Of a stretch of 64,000 nucleotides of DNA, positions 55,139-64,000 are shown piece after piece. The notes beneath the pieces are model-generated. The model made no database searches, was not told the DNA's origin, and was given only the letters and a program-made list of their open reading frames with translations. The stretch is from Ostrinia nubilalis (lineage: Eukaryota > Arthropoda > Insecta > Lepidoptera > Crambidae), in assembly GCF_963855985.1 (NCBI RefSeq), contig NC_087107.1:3968001-4032000 (forward strand), given 5' to 3'. A program made the position numbers and the translations under genes. How positions within the stretch are numbered: the stretch's first letter is position 1; every line of letters starts with the position of its first letter.

Positions 55139-55719
55139 CCTAGTCCAGTCCACTACATCTGCATACAAAATTAGTGCTTTCATCTTGTTGTGTACCTAAA
55201 AAATAATACAATGCATATAACATGAGACCATTAACATATTAACATGTGAATACAATTAATTTAATACATTAGCAAAAATAAAATAATAATCAGTTGATAT
55301 GTTATGAAAAATACAAAATAAACTAAGCACATCACACAAAATGCCCACTATGAATCCAGTACAACAAGTAGTATAAAAAGCAACTAAAAACAACCAGAGA
55401 TCACATTGTTTGAACTTCATTCTGTTCTCAACTAACTTAACATTACTTCTCTTCAAAATATCTGTGCAGATAAATATATTCTCTACAATAAACAGAGCTA
55501 TAGCTGCACATAAAATATATTATAACTACCTTAGATTTTTAATTTATAATCTCAATTATTATTGCTATAAACTTCAAATGTGAAAACTTTGTAACCAGTC
55601 TTGTTACTATTAACTATTTCATATAATAAAACATCAAACTCTCAATAGAAATATGTATAGAAAAACAAATTTACTACTTATTGTATATTGCTCAAAGTGG
55701 GCTCAAATAAAATTAACTC

Positions 55720-56613
55720 TCACATGTTCTGTTGGGCTGGGCTAGCCGGGGGAGGTTGGGCTTCCAGGTTCTTTATCAGGTGTGCCAACCAGTGCTTAGT
55801 GGAGTTGTCCTCTTGGAGACATTCAGTGAAGGTTGCATCACGCAGCTGATCTGGAAGACACTGCCTGAGTGCAGCCCTAGCCCGAGGGTTGTCCGACAGG
55901 CGCAAGTAACAGCGGACCACATGCTTCAGCAGTCGTGCGGACGGATCCTTCGCAAGTGACAGCACCATTTTTCCTAATATCATTGCTACATGCGAGAATC
56001 TGTCGTACGTCTGGCAAATATAACATAATCCACTGTCATCCAACAAAATCTTCTGTAAAATAAATGTGGCAACGGTCTTGGACAATTCAGATCCATTTTC
56101 CATTATACGCAGGCACAACGGTATTATCTCAGTAGTCAACAGAAATGTGATAACTTCCTGTTCATCAGTTTTTACTAAAGCACCGATAACTCCCAGGCTG
56201 GTCAATCTTAGGTATTCGAAAGGACGTGTTTTGGAGACAGTGTGGAGAAAAGGATATAGAAATAAAGGGACGTGTGCTTGGAGGAATGCAGATCGCGTTT
56301 CGGGATGGGAAGCGACGCATTGCATCAGTGCCAGGGCATTGCATACACGGTTGCTTTGGTGAGCGGTGAGGGTCGGCGGTATCATGGCCACGTATATGTT
56401 GGTGATCTCCTGCAACAACGCGGCTATAGTACCGAAACTGTGCCATAGCATTGGAGCCAAATCTGGAACTACCTCACGTTTCTTGCTAAGTTCTAGTAAA
56501 GCATTTTCCCGTGTCTCTGGATTGCATAGCTCCAATATCCACGAATATATCTTTTCTCTATCCACAACTGCCTGCATATTTGCGGGGCTCTGCTGCGCAC
56601 TCATGTTATTCAT
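55720..56613 (-). CDS. CNOT9: CCR4-NOT complex subunit 9 (CNOT9/Rcd-1)
   Basis: CNOT9 is the armadillo-fold subunit of the CCR4-NOT deadenylase that binds CNOT1 and GW182/NOT4-type peptides. The 297 aa frame is uninterrupted and about full length (human 299). Hallmark stretches are [74 protein letters not shown] and [23 protein letters not shown] 56613 gives [10 protein letters not shown]; a second Met three codons on is possible. The N- and C-terminal tails are short and Gln/Pro-rich. No intron is present. It is head to head with the putative HEATR5 5' exon, 213 bp apart. High conservation argues for function even if it arose as a retrocopy. Confidence 0.95.
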   Translation of the reverse strand: MNNMSAQQSPANMQAVVDREKIYSWILELCNPETRENALLELSKKREVVPDLAPMLWHSFGTIAALLQEITNIYVAMIPPTLTAHQSNRVCNALALMQCVASHPETRSAFLQAHVPLFLYPFLHTVSKTRPFEYLRLTSLGVIGALVKTDEQEVITFLLTTEIIPLCLRIMENGSELSKTVATFILQKILLDDSGLCYICQTYDRFSHVAMILGKMVLSLAKDPSARLLKHVVRCYLRLSDNPRARAALRQCLPDQLRDATFTECLQEDNSTKHWLAHLIKNLEAQPPPASPAQQNM

Positions 56614-56826
56614 TGGTCAGGCGTGTTCAGAGTATTGGCACTGTACTTACTATTGCTATAATGCACGTTGGTTACGCGTCAAATCATTGTAGTCAATGTG
56701 ACCACAGTCCTGTACTAATTAATGTTTTGATCCATGTAGTATTCTCATCAAACTTAAATTACTGAAATAACATTACTTTGACTAGCTAGGTATGTGAATT
56801 AATTTCCTTTTTTCCCAATTTTCCAG
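56614..56826. promoter_or_regulatory. Putative divergent promoter of CNOT9 and HEATR5
   Basis: 213 bp separate the CNOT9 start codon from the first candidate HEATR5 exon. Position alone suggests a shared promoter; no TATA element is evident. Confidence 0.4.
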
Positions 56827-56899
56827 GCGTCGGTTGTTGTACGGCCGAAATATTGACACATGGATGACAGTAGCGCTAAAATGGCTCGCTGACAGGAAG
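56827..56899 (+). other. Candidate HEATR5 5' non-coding exon with a short uORF
   Basis: A GC-richer segment ending in GAAG followed by a GTAAAA donor at 56900. It contains an ORF MDDSSAKMAR with stop (ATG 56862), which suits an upstream ORF in a 5'UTR. It is open in another frame (RNIDTWMTVALKWLADRK), so a coding exon of an unseen gene cannot be excluded. The HEATR5 coding exon 1 is preceded by an acceptor (ttattgtag at 57900-57908), so an upstream exon must exist. Confidence 0.35.
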
Positions 56900-57912
56900 G
56901 TAAAATTTTCTTTTTCTAGATTTGGGACACTTTACTGGTATGGATATTGGACGTTTGAGCTTATCTTTTGGTTTTATGGCTTAAAAGATAAACTTCCAAG
57001 CTCGAAACGTCAGTGTTTTTGACACTGAATTGACATTTGATCCTTCCCCTCCCCCTCTCATCTGTTCCTCACCCCTGAAATACCTACATTTTTGTGGTGT
57101 GAATTAATTATTTTTTCTGGTTCTTACTTAAAAAAATAGAAAGAAACTGTTTTTAAAACCAAATATACTTTCAAATACCTGGTTATAAACTTCAGGAACT
57201 GTGTGTATTATGTGAATGTAGTGAGAAAGTGTAATAAACTGTTGTTGATCATCCAGTTGGGTTTGTACATAATATCCCTTTACTTTTGGCTTTAAGTTTC
57301 GAGTACGAAAGTGCGGTTTAATTAGTAGTTTAATTATTTCTGCTGTGTATTATTCATAACTTCTTCCGTTACATGATCCGTGGGTCTGATTCACTAAATG
57401 TTGACGCCATTGATAATATAAACACACGGTTAATCATTACGTCCCGACTGCTCCCATTTGCTGTTTGTACATCGTCGGGTACAGTCGTTAATTCTCTTTG
57501 CGCGTTATTGGATGACTAGATTTTATTCAAGGATGTTGTCCTTGAATAAAATCTCTAGTTAGGCTAACTTATAGAGGAACAAATTCCTGTTTTTCTTTGT
57601 GATTGCAAAATGTTATTATTATTTTTGTATTGTTAGTTGCCTTTCCAAGTTAACAGACAATTAATCAATTTTCTGATAGGCCTTGTAAGTTTCCTGTGTT
57701 CTGCCTCATTGCCGTTGGTTATTCAACTACATCAAACTTGATTACCTCACATTATTGATGTATGAACACTTCTACATGTACTATTATGTACAATATATTG
57801 GCAGTGTTATGCAAAACTAGAATACTTATTGTCTGTAATGAAAGTGTAGCTAATGGAACCTCTTTATACAAAATTTAGTAGAGCGTTGACCAGATACTTT
57901 TATTGTAGAACC

Positions 57913-60900
57913 ATGGAGGTGTCCCACTCCCTCACGTTGAATGAGGCAGCGTTGCAGCAGCTGCCGGATGATAAGAAGCCCCATTTCATATTTGAATGGC
58001 TCCGTTTTTTGGACAAAGTCCTAGTGGCTGCTCATAAGGTAAGGATAGTGTAAGGTCTATTGTTGTTTTAGAAATAATAGTTGTTTGTTTTGTAAAATAT
58101 TTTAGGTGCTTTTACAGCACTGATACAAATAAATGACTAGTGTATGTTCATAACAGAAAGAATAAACTTTTATGTTTTTGAACAATTGTTTAGATAAAAT
58201 ATTTTACATTTATATTTTAATGCTTTTCCTATTTGAAAGAATGAATTTCTTTTGTTTGTAATTAAGTATCTCAAAAGCTTCTTATAGTAATTTTTATTTT
58301 ATATAAAATACAACCTTCCATGTCTAGCACTAGACTTGCTTTCCCACTTCTAAACAGCACCCAAAACTATTCACGTAATTAAATATGAGAATAACCCCAG
58401 TCGGACTTAAAAAGCTGCCAGCAGAAGTTAGTCGCGCAACTCCTAAACCTACTTCGCGAGTCGCTGGGCGCCCTGTCTCGACTTCTACTAGCCCGATGCC
58501 TGGCAACGCTATTCTCTCTCTGTATCATTAGTTCTCTTTCTTGATTTAAAATGCTTTCACATTAGGGCGTTAGAAGCGCGACAGCAGTGCGGCAGCGGCG
58601 TTTTTATAATGTGAAGGCATGGATCCGCTGTCACATAGTATGAAATTATTCGCGTCTGTCGCGCATTTGTCGCGCTGCAAAGTCGCCTAAATGTGAAAGC
58701 GGTCTTAGACTAGTACCTAATTTCACTCACACTTCAAAACAGCGCCCAAAACTATCCTAACAAATAATACCTATCCATGTAATCTTCCCCAGTCGGATAT
58801 AAAAAGCTGCCCGCAGAAGTTAGTCGCGCAACTCCTAAACCTACTTCGCGAGTCGCTCGGAGCTCCAGCCCGAAGGCTACTAGCCCGATGTCTGGCAACG
58901 CTGTTCTTTGTTCATTCATTTAACTTAATCAATAATAATTTTATCTACTTATAGCTCTCCTTCTTTTCCATTTCTAAGGAACGCAACTGTAATTAAATAA
59001 AATAATCTCCACAGTCGGACATAAAAAGCTGCCAGCAGAACTTAGTCGCGCAACTCCTAAACCTACTTTGCGAGTCGCTTTGCGCTCCGGCTCGACGTCT
59101 ACTGGCCCGATGTCTAGCAACGCTGTAGTACACTTCTAAACAGCACCTAAAACTATTTTAACAAATAACATAATCTCTCCTCCAGTCGGACATAAAAAGC
59201 TGTCAGCAGAAGTTAGTCGCGCAACTCCTAAACCTGCTTCGCGAGTCGCTCGGCGCTCCGGCGCGGCGTCTACTAGCCCGATGTCTGGCAACGCTGTTCT
59301 CTGTCGGCGATACGTTCCTGCTGTTTGACACTGTTAACAAGTGCAACGACATCATCAAAGTGAAGGATGACTCGCCTTCGTACTTGCCGACGAGATTGTG
59401 AGTATCGTGGACAGTCGACAGCACAATGATCCATTTTTGTTGTAAAACCGAATCTGTTTCAATTTTATTGCCGTCGTAAAATGGTCCTAGGAATAATCCA
59501 TTTTCAGTTTGATGGTCTTTTGATGCAGTACCTGCATATAGATCATTTCATCCACGAAGACGCGCCCCACCACTCTCCCGCTAATGTTTGAGTGTTATCG
59601 GTGCATGTTAAATTATCCATGAGTGCTCACGCACACTACAATAATGACGCTCGGATTTCTCGGATCAAACTCCCCGCACCCCGCACTTCTCTTGGCCAAA
59701 AATTGGTGGGGCGCGTCTTCGTGGATGAAACGATCTATAACATGAGGTATTTTTCCAGGGCTGCCATCTGCTGCCTCGGCAGTATGTACGAGAAACTCGG
59801 GCGCATGATGGGGCGGTCCTATGAAGAGACCGTGGCCACGTTGATCCGGTCTTTGAAGAGCGCCGAGTCCCAAACCAGGCTGGAGATCATGAATACTCTT
59901 GAAAAGGTAAAGTATAATTATTAAATCTTCTTTTTGAAGATTTCATTTTCATTTCATCAAGGAACATATTCATTTTAAAAACACTGAAGTAGGTAGATTA
60001 ATTAAGCAGGTAGACACAGATACTGGCTACTAAATAATATTTTAGATTTATGTTAGCATTATTGTTATGGTGCGTCCACACTGGGCGAATGTGCTCGCGC
60101 GGCACGCTGGTCATCCTGCTCACTCTGCTCTTGAGTGAGCAGGATGTTAAGTTTGCCGCGCGAGCCCATTCGCCCAGTCTGGACGCACCATTACATGAAA
60201 GTAACATTAAACTAAAATACATTCTCTTTCTTGCGTAATGCTTATAGCCTTTCTGTAAAGAATACTTCTTTTGTATAACACTGAAATACAATCGTGACTC
60301 GTCATTGTCATATTATACCTACAGATATTCCCAGACAAATACAATGTTTTCTTTACTTGTAGTTGTTTCTCGTTTTTCCTCTCCACAAGGATGGTGTTTA
60401 GTAAATATGCGATTACTCACAGGCTGGTGTTATCTTTCAAGCAAAGATAAAACGTAAAATAAACCTTCAGAACAGGGTGTTATGTTGTTTGACCCCATTA
60501 AATGGCGTTCTTTAGCGACGTAGCGACATTTCGCTGACATTCTGTTGACATTGGCCCATGTTTGTAAGGTGCCCTTTAGCGTTTATGGAGCGTGACGGTC
60601 CCAAATATGTTACTATGGGTTTAGGGCGTCGATTTACTGTTGGTTTCGTATCTTTCAATTATAATTGCAATCGTTTTTTCAGCGTAAATTAAGCAATATG
60701 CGGTAAAGTAAAATACACTTGAATGAAAGTCGTATTTACGCATACTGACAACTAGTGTTTACGAAGTCTCACGAGTCTAAGTGAAATAGTCGCTTATAGT
60801 GCTAAATGTTTTGTCGCTGGACTTAAAGCGAGTGTTTCTTGAGTGAGAAAACAGTCGGTAGTCCCATACAGGGTTCTAAGTGTTTTCTGTCTTTAGTAAA

Positions 60901-63754
60901 CTCCAGTTAATCCTTTATTTCTTTCCCAGATCTGCGTAGGTATGGGCACAGCTGCCGGTAGTTCTTTGCGCGAAGTATCACGCGCAGCGCGAACCTCTCT
61001 ATCCAGCGAACGCGCGTCTGTTGTTCGCGCGGGCGCGGCGCACACGCTGCGACGATTGCTGCCGCTGATGAAGCTGACGCCTGCTGACGTGGACGCCATA
61101 GCCGCTGCTTGCTTGAGGGCGGCCCACCCTAGCGACTACGCGCTCAGGTCTGTCCCACTGTCATCCAGTTGTATAGGTGTCTACCCAGCGAGCATCAGTA
61201 GTTCGCGACGATTGCTGCCGCTGATGAAGTTAACTCCTGCTGACGTGGACGCCATAGCCGCTGCTTGCTTGAGGGCGGCCCACCCTAGCGACTATGCGCT
61301 CAGGTCTGTCCCACTATGTCATCCAGCTGTATAGGTGTCTATCTAGCGAGCATCAGTAGTTCGCGCGGGGGCGGCACACACGCTGCGACGATTGCTGCCG
61401 CTGATGAAGCTGACGCCTGCTGACGTGGATGCCATAGCCGCTGCCTGCTTGAGAGCGGCCCACCCTAGCGACTATGCGCTCAGGTTTGTTCCACTTTGTC
61501 CCGATCTTGTTGTATGTCTCTATCAAGCGAGCGAGCGTCAGTAGTTCGCGCGGGAGCGGCGCACACGCTGCGACGATTGCTGCCGCTGATGAAGCTGACG
61601 CCTGCTGACGTGGACGCCATAGCCGCTGATTGCTTGAGGGCGGCCCACCCTAGCGACTATGCGCTCAGGTGCTTACAGAATTTATGTCAATATGACCCCA
61701 TAGCAACTCAAATCGGACTTGACCAAGTCAACGCAACTCGACCTCAAGACGAATTGTCCTCCGACAATTCGATTTAGTCAACTCGACGCTCGAAAACTCG
61801 ACTACTCGATCCTTCAACTCGCCGAAGAGATGCGAGTATAGGCAACATAATAATTGATAGATCCGAATTAAGCTTATTCTGATCTGTTCTGTGGAAGCTA
61901 AACAGCAAACTCTCTAGTAGAATTACATATTACGACAACTTACTTTGGTGTTTCAAGGGCTATATTTTGAACTCACTTGTTCACAGATGTGCCATTGCTG
62001 AACTTCTCGGCGCTTTAATGGCGGCCACACAGGCAGGAGAGGCTACAAATCTAAATAGCAAATTGAAAGTCGGAGCTCAATCAGGTATATTAAACACTAA
62101 AACGCGTAAGAGGTTTGTTTATTTTGGATAAAGTATTAAATTAATTCATAAGTATACATGGAATTCGTTTCTTTTCTGCCAAATGATGTCCACTGCTGGA
62201 CAAAGGCTTTCCACAACGACCGGTCCTGAGCTGGTTACTTGGAATTAAAGCAAAGGCAAATTATCCCTTATTTACTCTGTACTAAGTTTCGGTTTCCCTT
62301 GGCAGTTCAACAAAACAAAAAGGATCCTCCAAAGAACGTGGTGTCACTAGAAGAAGCGTTAAACCTGCTGATGGGCGCATTCTTGAGAGGAGGCACTTCG
62401 TTCCTCAAGGGAGAAATCATCAAGTCGGGCTCTGGAGTGAATAGGGAGGTCCGAGTTTGCGTGACACATGTAAGTTTGATTGTAAATTGAAATTGGAAAG
62501 GTATTTTACTTTAAATATTTTTGGGGATATGAAAGAAGAGAAATAGCTATGTAACCTTTTTGCATCTGCTGGGGTTAAGAAGTTAAGATATATTATAAAG
62601 TTAGTTTTAGTAGCACAGTTTCTAAAAAAGACACATACTTTTCACCACAGAAAATCCAATCAGGTTTCAATTGACTGTAAAATATGATTTGAAATAAAGT
62701 GACAGCTTTTCTTTCGTCATCTACGCTCTCGTAATTTTACAACACTCAAAAATTTTAATTTCTGAGTATCTATATGTTAATCTATTCGCAGGCGTACGTG
62801 ATCTTCGTCCAAAACATGGGTGGAGTGTGGCTGGAACGCAATATGACGACGTTCTTAACTCATGTGCTTGACTTGGTGGCCAACCCGAAGGCAGCTAGCT
62901 CGCACGTCGACGCAGTTTATTCAAGGTCAGTACACATGGGCATAAAATCTGAAATTCCTCGCCTCCCATAGACCAAAGGCTAGGTACACACGCAGTGGTG
63001 GATTAACAGATTATAAATCTGTAAATCCGGTCCTGTACACACCCATCCCTCTCACACAAATCAAGATGCCAGAATGTTAGAAAAATAGACCATAAACTTC
63101 GCACACTTGACATCAGAGCCGCGGAGTCGCGACGGCGAGCTAAATAAGAGCTACCTTTTTTAATGTATTTGACGTTCATAAGTGCCACCAGTGGTCAAAG
63201 TAGAATAAAATATTTTTGATTTTGATTTGAATATATGAAATTGACAAAAATAGGCGTCTAGTCGCCGATCTGTCGCTGTTGCTTGTCGCCCAGTGAGCGC
63301 CTACACTAATGAAGCGCTTCTATTGACACAAGTAGAGCATCGATCGCTTCAGTCTACTAGTATTGTGTGTAAAAAGTTACTGACTAGCAGTGTTGTGTGT
63401 AACAAGTTACTGACTACTATTGCATATTCCAGGAAGTGCATAAACTACATCCTCCATAAGCCACACTGGGCTCGAGTTTTACCGACAAGTGTAGTGACTA
63501 GTGTTGTCTGTAGCATGTTGCTGATGTTGCAAAGCCGACCAGACTAGTGACTAGTGTTGTCTTTAGCATGTGGCTCTGTCACCGATTTGTGTTTTTATTC
63601 CAGAAAGTGTATAAACTACATCCTCCGCAACACGCTGGGTTCTATGCTCGGGGAAAAAGCGCAGGCGGCGGCGTGTCGCGCGCTCGCTCATACGCTGCTG
63701 CAGCAGATGGCCAGCATCGACTTCAACCCCGAAAACGCTAAGGACTGCAACCAG
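57913..63754 (+). CDS. HEATR5B: HEATR5 (HEAT repeat-containing protein 5, Laa1-like), 5' part
   Basis: A large HEAT-repeat protein that in other animals and yeast (Laa1) works with AP-1 in clathrin traffic between Golgi and endosomes. Coding exons are 57913-58038, 59186-59397, 59759-59906, 60930-61147, 61987-62084, 62306-62469, 62792-62925 and 63604-63754; phases agree throughout (1251 nt, 417 codons, no stop). The family usually exceeds 2000 aa, so about four-fifths lie beyond the right edge. Key stretches are [109 protein letters not shown] and [13 protein letters not shown]. The exon 4 donor (GTCTGT) is weak. Exons 2, 4 and 8 have partial copies in adjacent introns. The 5B rather than 5A assignment is by the single-copy insect ortholog and is loose. 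Confidence 0.92.
58401..58520 (+). pseudogene. Echo 1 of HEATR5 exon 2 (acceptor plus first ~120 bp)
   Basis: After 'aataaccccag' the sequence 'tcggacttaaaaagctgcca' follows exon 2 (59186 onward) closely to 'ctggcaacgctattctct', then diverges. It keeps an AG acceptor but lacks the last third of the exon and the donor. The preceding intron stretch 'aacagcacccaaaactatt' is also copied. Confidence 0.85.
58555..58700. mobile_element. MITE with GCTTTCACATTAGG ends
   Basis: Ends GCTTTCACATTAGG and CCTAAATGTGAAAGC are inverted repeats around a GC-rich interior with GCGCGACAG/TGTCGCGC motifs. About 146 bp, lying between echo 1 and echo 2 of exon 2, which explains their wider spacing. Confidence 0.7.
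58793..58912 (+). pseudogene. Echo 2 of HEATR5 exon 2
   Basis: Acceptor-like 'aatcttccccag' followed by 'tcggatataaaaagctgccc' and matching through 'ccgatgtctggcaacgctgt'. Intron sequence upstream ('aaaacagcgcccaaaactat') is shared with the other copies. No donor. Confidence 0.85.
59015..59130 (+). pseudogene. Echo 3 of HEATR5 exon 2
   Basis: Acceptor-like 'aataatctccacag' followed by 'tcggacataaaaagctgcca' and matching to 'gatgtctagcaacgctgta', where it passes straight into the intron piece (acacttctaaacagcaccta) that precedes the real exon 2. It carries in-frame changes such as gcgagtcgctttgcg. Confidence 0.85.
59537..59739. mobile_element. Inverted-repeat MITE next to HEATR5 exon 3 acceptor
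   Basis: 'tatagatcatttcatccacg' and 'aagacgcgccccacca' at left pair with 'tggtggggcgcgtctt' and 'cgtggatgaaacgatctata' at right, a ~36 bp terminal repeat. The right end is 20 bp from the exon 3 acceptor at 59757-59758, so it covers the likely branch-point region. Confidence 0.75.
60068..60190. mobile_element. PIF/Harbinger-like MITE, copy 2 (123 bp)
   Basis: Same family as 4769-4881, with TGGTGCGTCCACACTGGG at left and CCCAGTCTGGACGCACCA at right, flanked by TTA (60065-60067 and 60191-60193). The two copies with TAA and TTA flanks fix the element ends and the TWA target. Confidence 0.82.
61199..61303 (+). pseudogene. Echo 1 of HEATR5 exon 4, in frame
   Basis: Follows exon 4 from [20 protein letters not shown] to HPSDYALR with only silent changes seen, and ends with the same GTCTGT donor. 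Its exon end is 156 nt after the real one (61147), exactly 52 codons, and the intervening sequence has no stop in that frame. It has no acceptor of its own. Confidence 0.88.
61345..61483 (+). pseudogene. Echo 2 of HEATR5 exon 4
   Basis: Matches exon 4 from about [18 protein letters not shown] to DYALR and ends in GTTTGT. It is 180 nt beyond echo 1, but a TAG at 61332-61334 in the shared frame separates them. Confidence 0.88.
61519..61668 (+). pseudogene. Echo 3 of HEATR5 exon 4
   Basis: The longest copy, matching exon 4 from [15 protein letters not shown] to DYALR with an Ala to Asp change (IAADCLR), ending with GTGCTT. It is 185 nt after echo 2, so the reading frame is not kept. Confidence 0.88.
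63433..63480 (+). pseudogene. Echo of HEATR5 exon 8 start
   Basis: 'tattccag' then 'gaagtgcataaactacatcc' matches the real exon 8 acceptor and first codons (63604 onward, 'aaagtgtataaactacatcc'), continuing loosely to 'cacactgggctcgag'. Only about 45 bp of exon are copied. The surrounding intron has a diverged tandem repeat of 'tgactagtgttgtctgtagc' units. Confidence 0.75.
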
Positions 63755-64000
63755 GTGACAACTCGACCCCTAAGACAACTATACCCCTATGACAAATCAA
63801 CAGCTATGACATCTCGACCCCTATGACAACTTGACCCATATAAAAACTCGACTCCTGTGACAACTCGACCCCTTTGACAACTCGACCCCTAAGACAACTA
63901 TATCCCTATGACAAATCAACAGCTATGACATCTCGACCCCAATGACTTCTCGACTCCTATGACATCTCGACCCCTATGACAACTAGACCCCTATGACAAA
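63755..64000. repeat. Minisatellite directly after HEATR5 exon 8 donor
   Basis: Units of about 17-18 bp with consensus near CCCCTATGACAACTCGA run from the donor to the window edge, with a higher-order repeat of about 135 bp ('aagacaactata' recurs near 63771 and 63892). The donor GTGACA is itself the start of a unit (gtgacaactcgacccc recurs at 63858). The array continues beyond the window. Confidence 0.8.

Noticed and set aside
60050..60291. Open frames on both strands
   Set aside because: Both lie over the PIF-like MITE; the same peptide-like strings appear at 4645-4926 because the element is repeated.
63755..64000. CRISPR-like array
   Set aside because: Units are short, degenerate and contiguous without unique spacers; it is a eukaryotic intronic minisatellite.

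Overview
The window is nuclear DNA from an insect, most likely a moth or butterfly. It is AT-rich with short GC-rich exons, GT-AG introns of 0.1-10 kb, and a very dense load of small inverted-repeat DNA transposons, hAT, mariner and PIF/Harbinger derivatives, RTE- and CR1-like non-LTR elements, tRNA-headed SINEs and one complete copia element. The species call is an inference from genes and repeat style; no search was run.

Layout. 1-5039: no gene recognised, only repeats. 5040-14553 (minus): Golgin-84 (GOLGA5), reconstructed from start to stop in 8 coding exons. 14554-15079: compact divergent promoter. 15080-43052 (plus): RalA-binding protein 1 (RalBP1/Rlip), 10 coding exons, 725 aa. Its introns carry a 1.7 kb mariner palindrome nested in a hAT element, a young copia element (32965-37265), and two colliding CR1-like elements (37500-42092). 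43053-46771: UTR and repeats. 46878-48134 (plus): unrecognised single-exon, basic, probably disordered protein preceded by two tiny upstream ORFs. 50752-51970 (minus): ChaC2-type gamma-glutamylcyclotransferase, 3 exons, complete. 54263-54970 (plus): unrecognised single-exon Cys/Lys-rich protein. 55720-56613 (minus): CNOT9/Rcd-1 of the CCR4-NOT complex, intronless. 57913 to the right edge (plus): first 8 coding exons (417 codons) of HEATR5 (Laa1-like), continuing outside the window.

Several of the genes act in membrane traffic (Golgin-84 on Golgi tethers, RalBP1 downstream of Ral/exocyst, HEATR5 with AP-1). There is no sign that they form a functional cluster; this looks like ordinary insect gene order with two head-to-head pairs (Golgin-84/RalBP1, CNOT9/HEATR5).

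The most unusual signal is a recurrent pattern of exon echoes. Five separate exons in three genes (Golgin-84 exon 5, RalBP1 exon 7, HEATR5 exons 2, 4 and 8) are each accompanied in the adjacent intron by one to three diverged partial copies of the exon, usually keeping one splice site. At HEATR5 exon 4 the first echo is exactly 156 nt downstream, is open in frame and keeps the same donor, so an in-frame 52-residue extension is possible.
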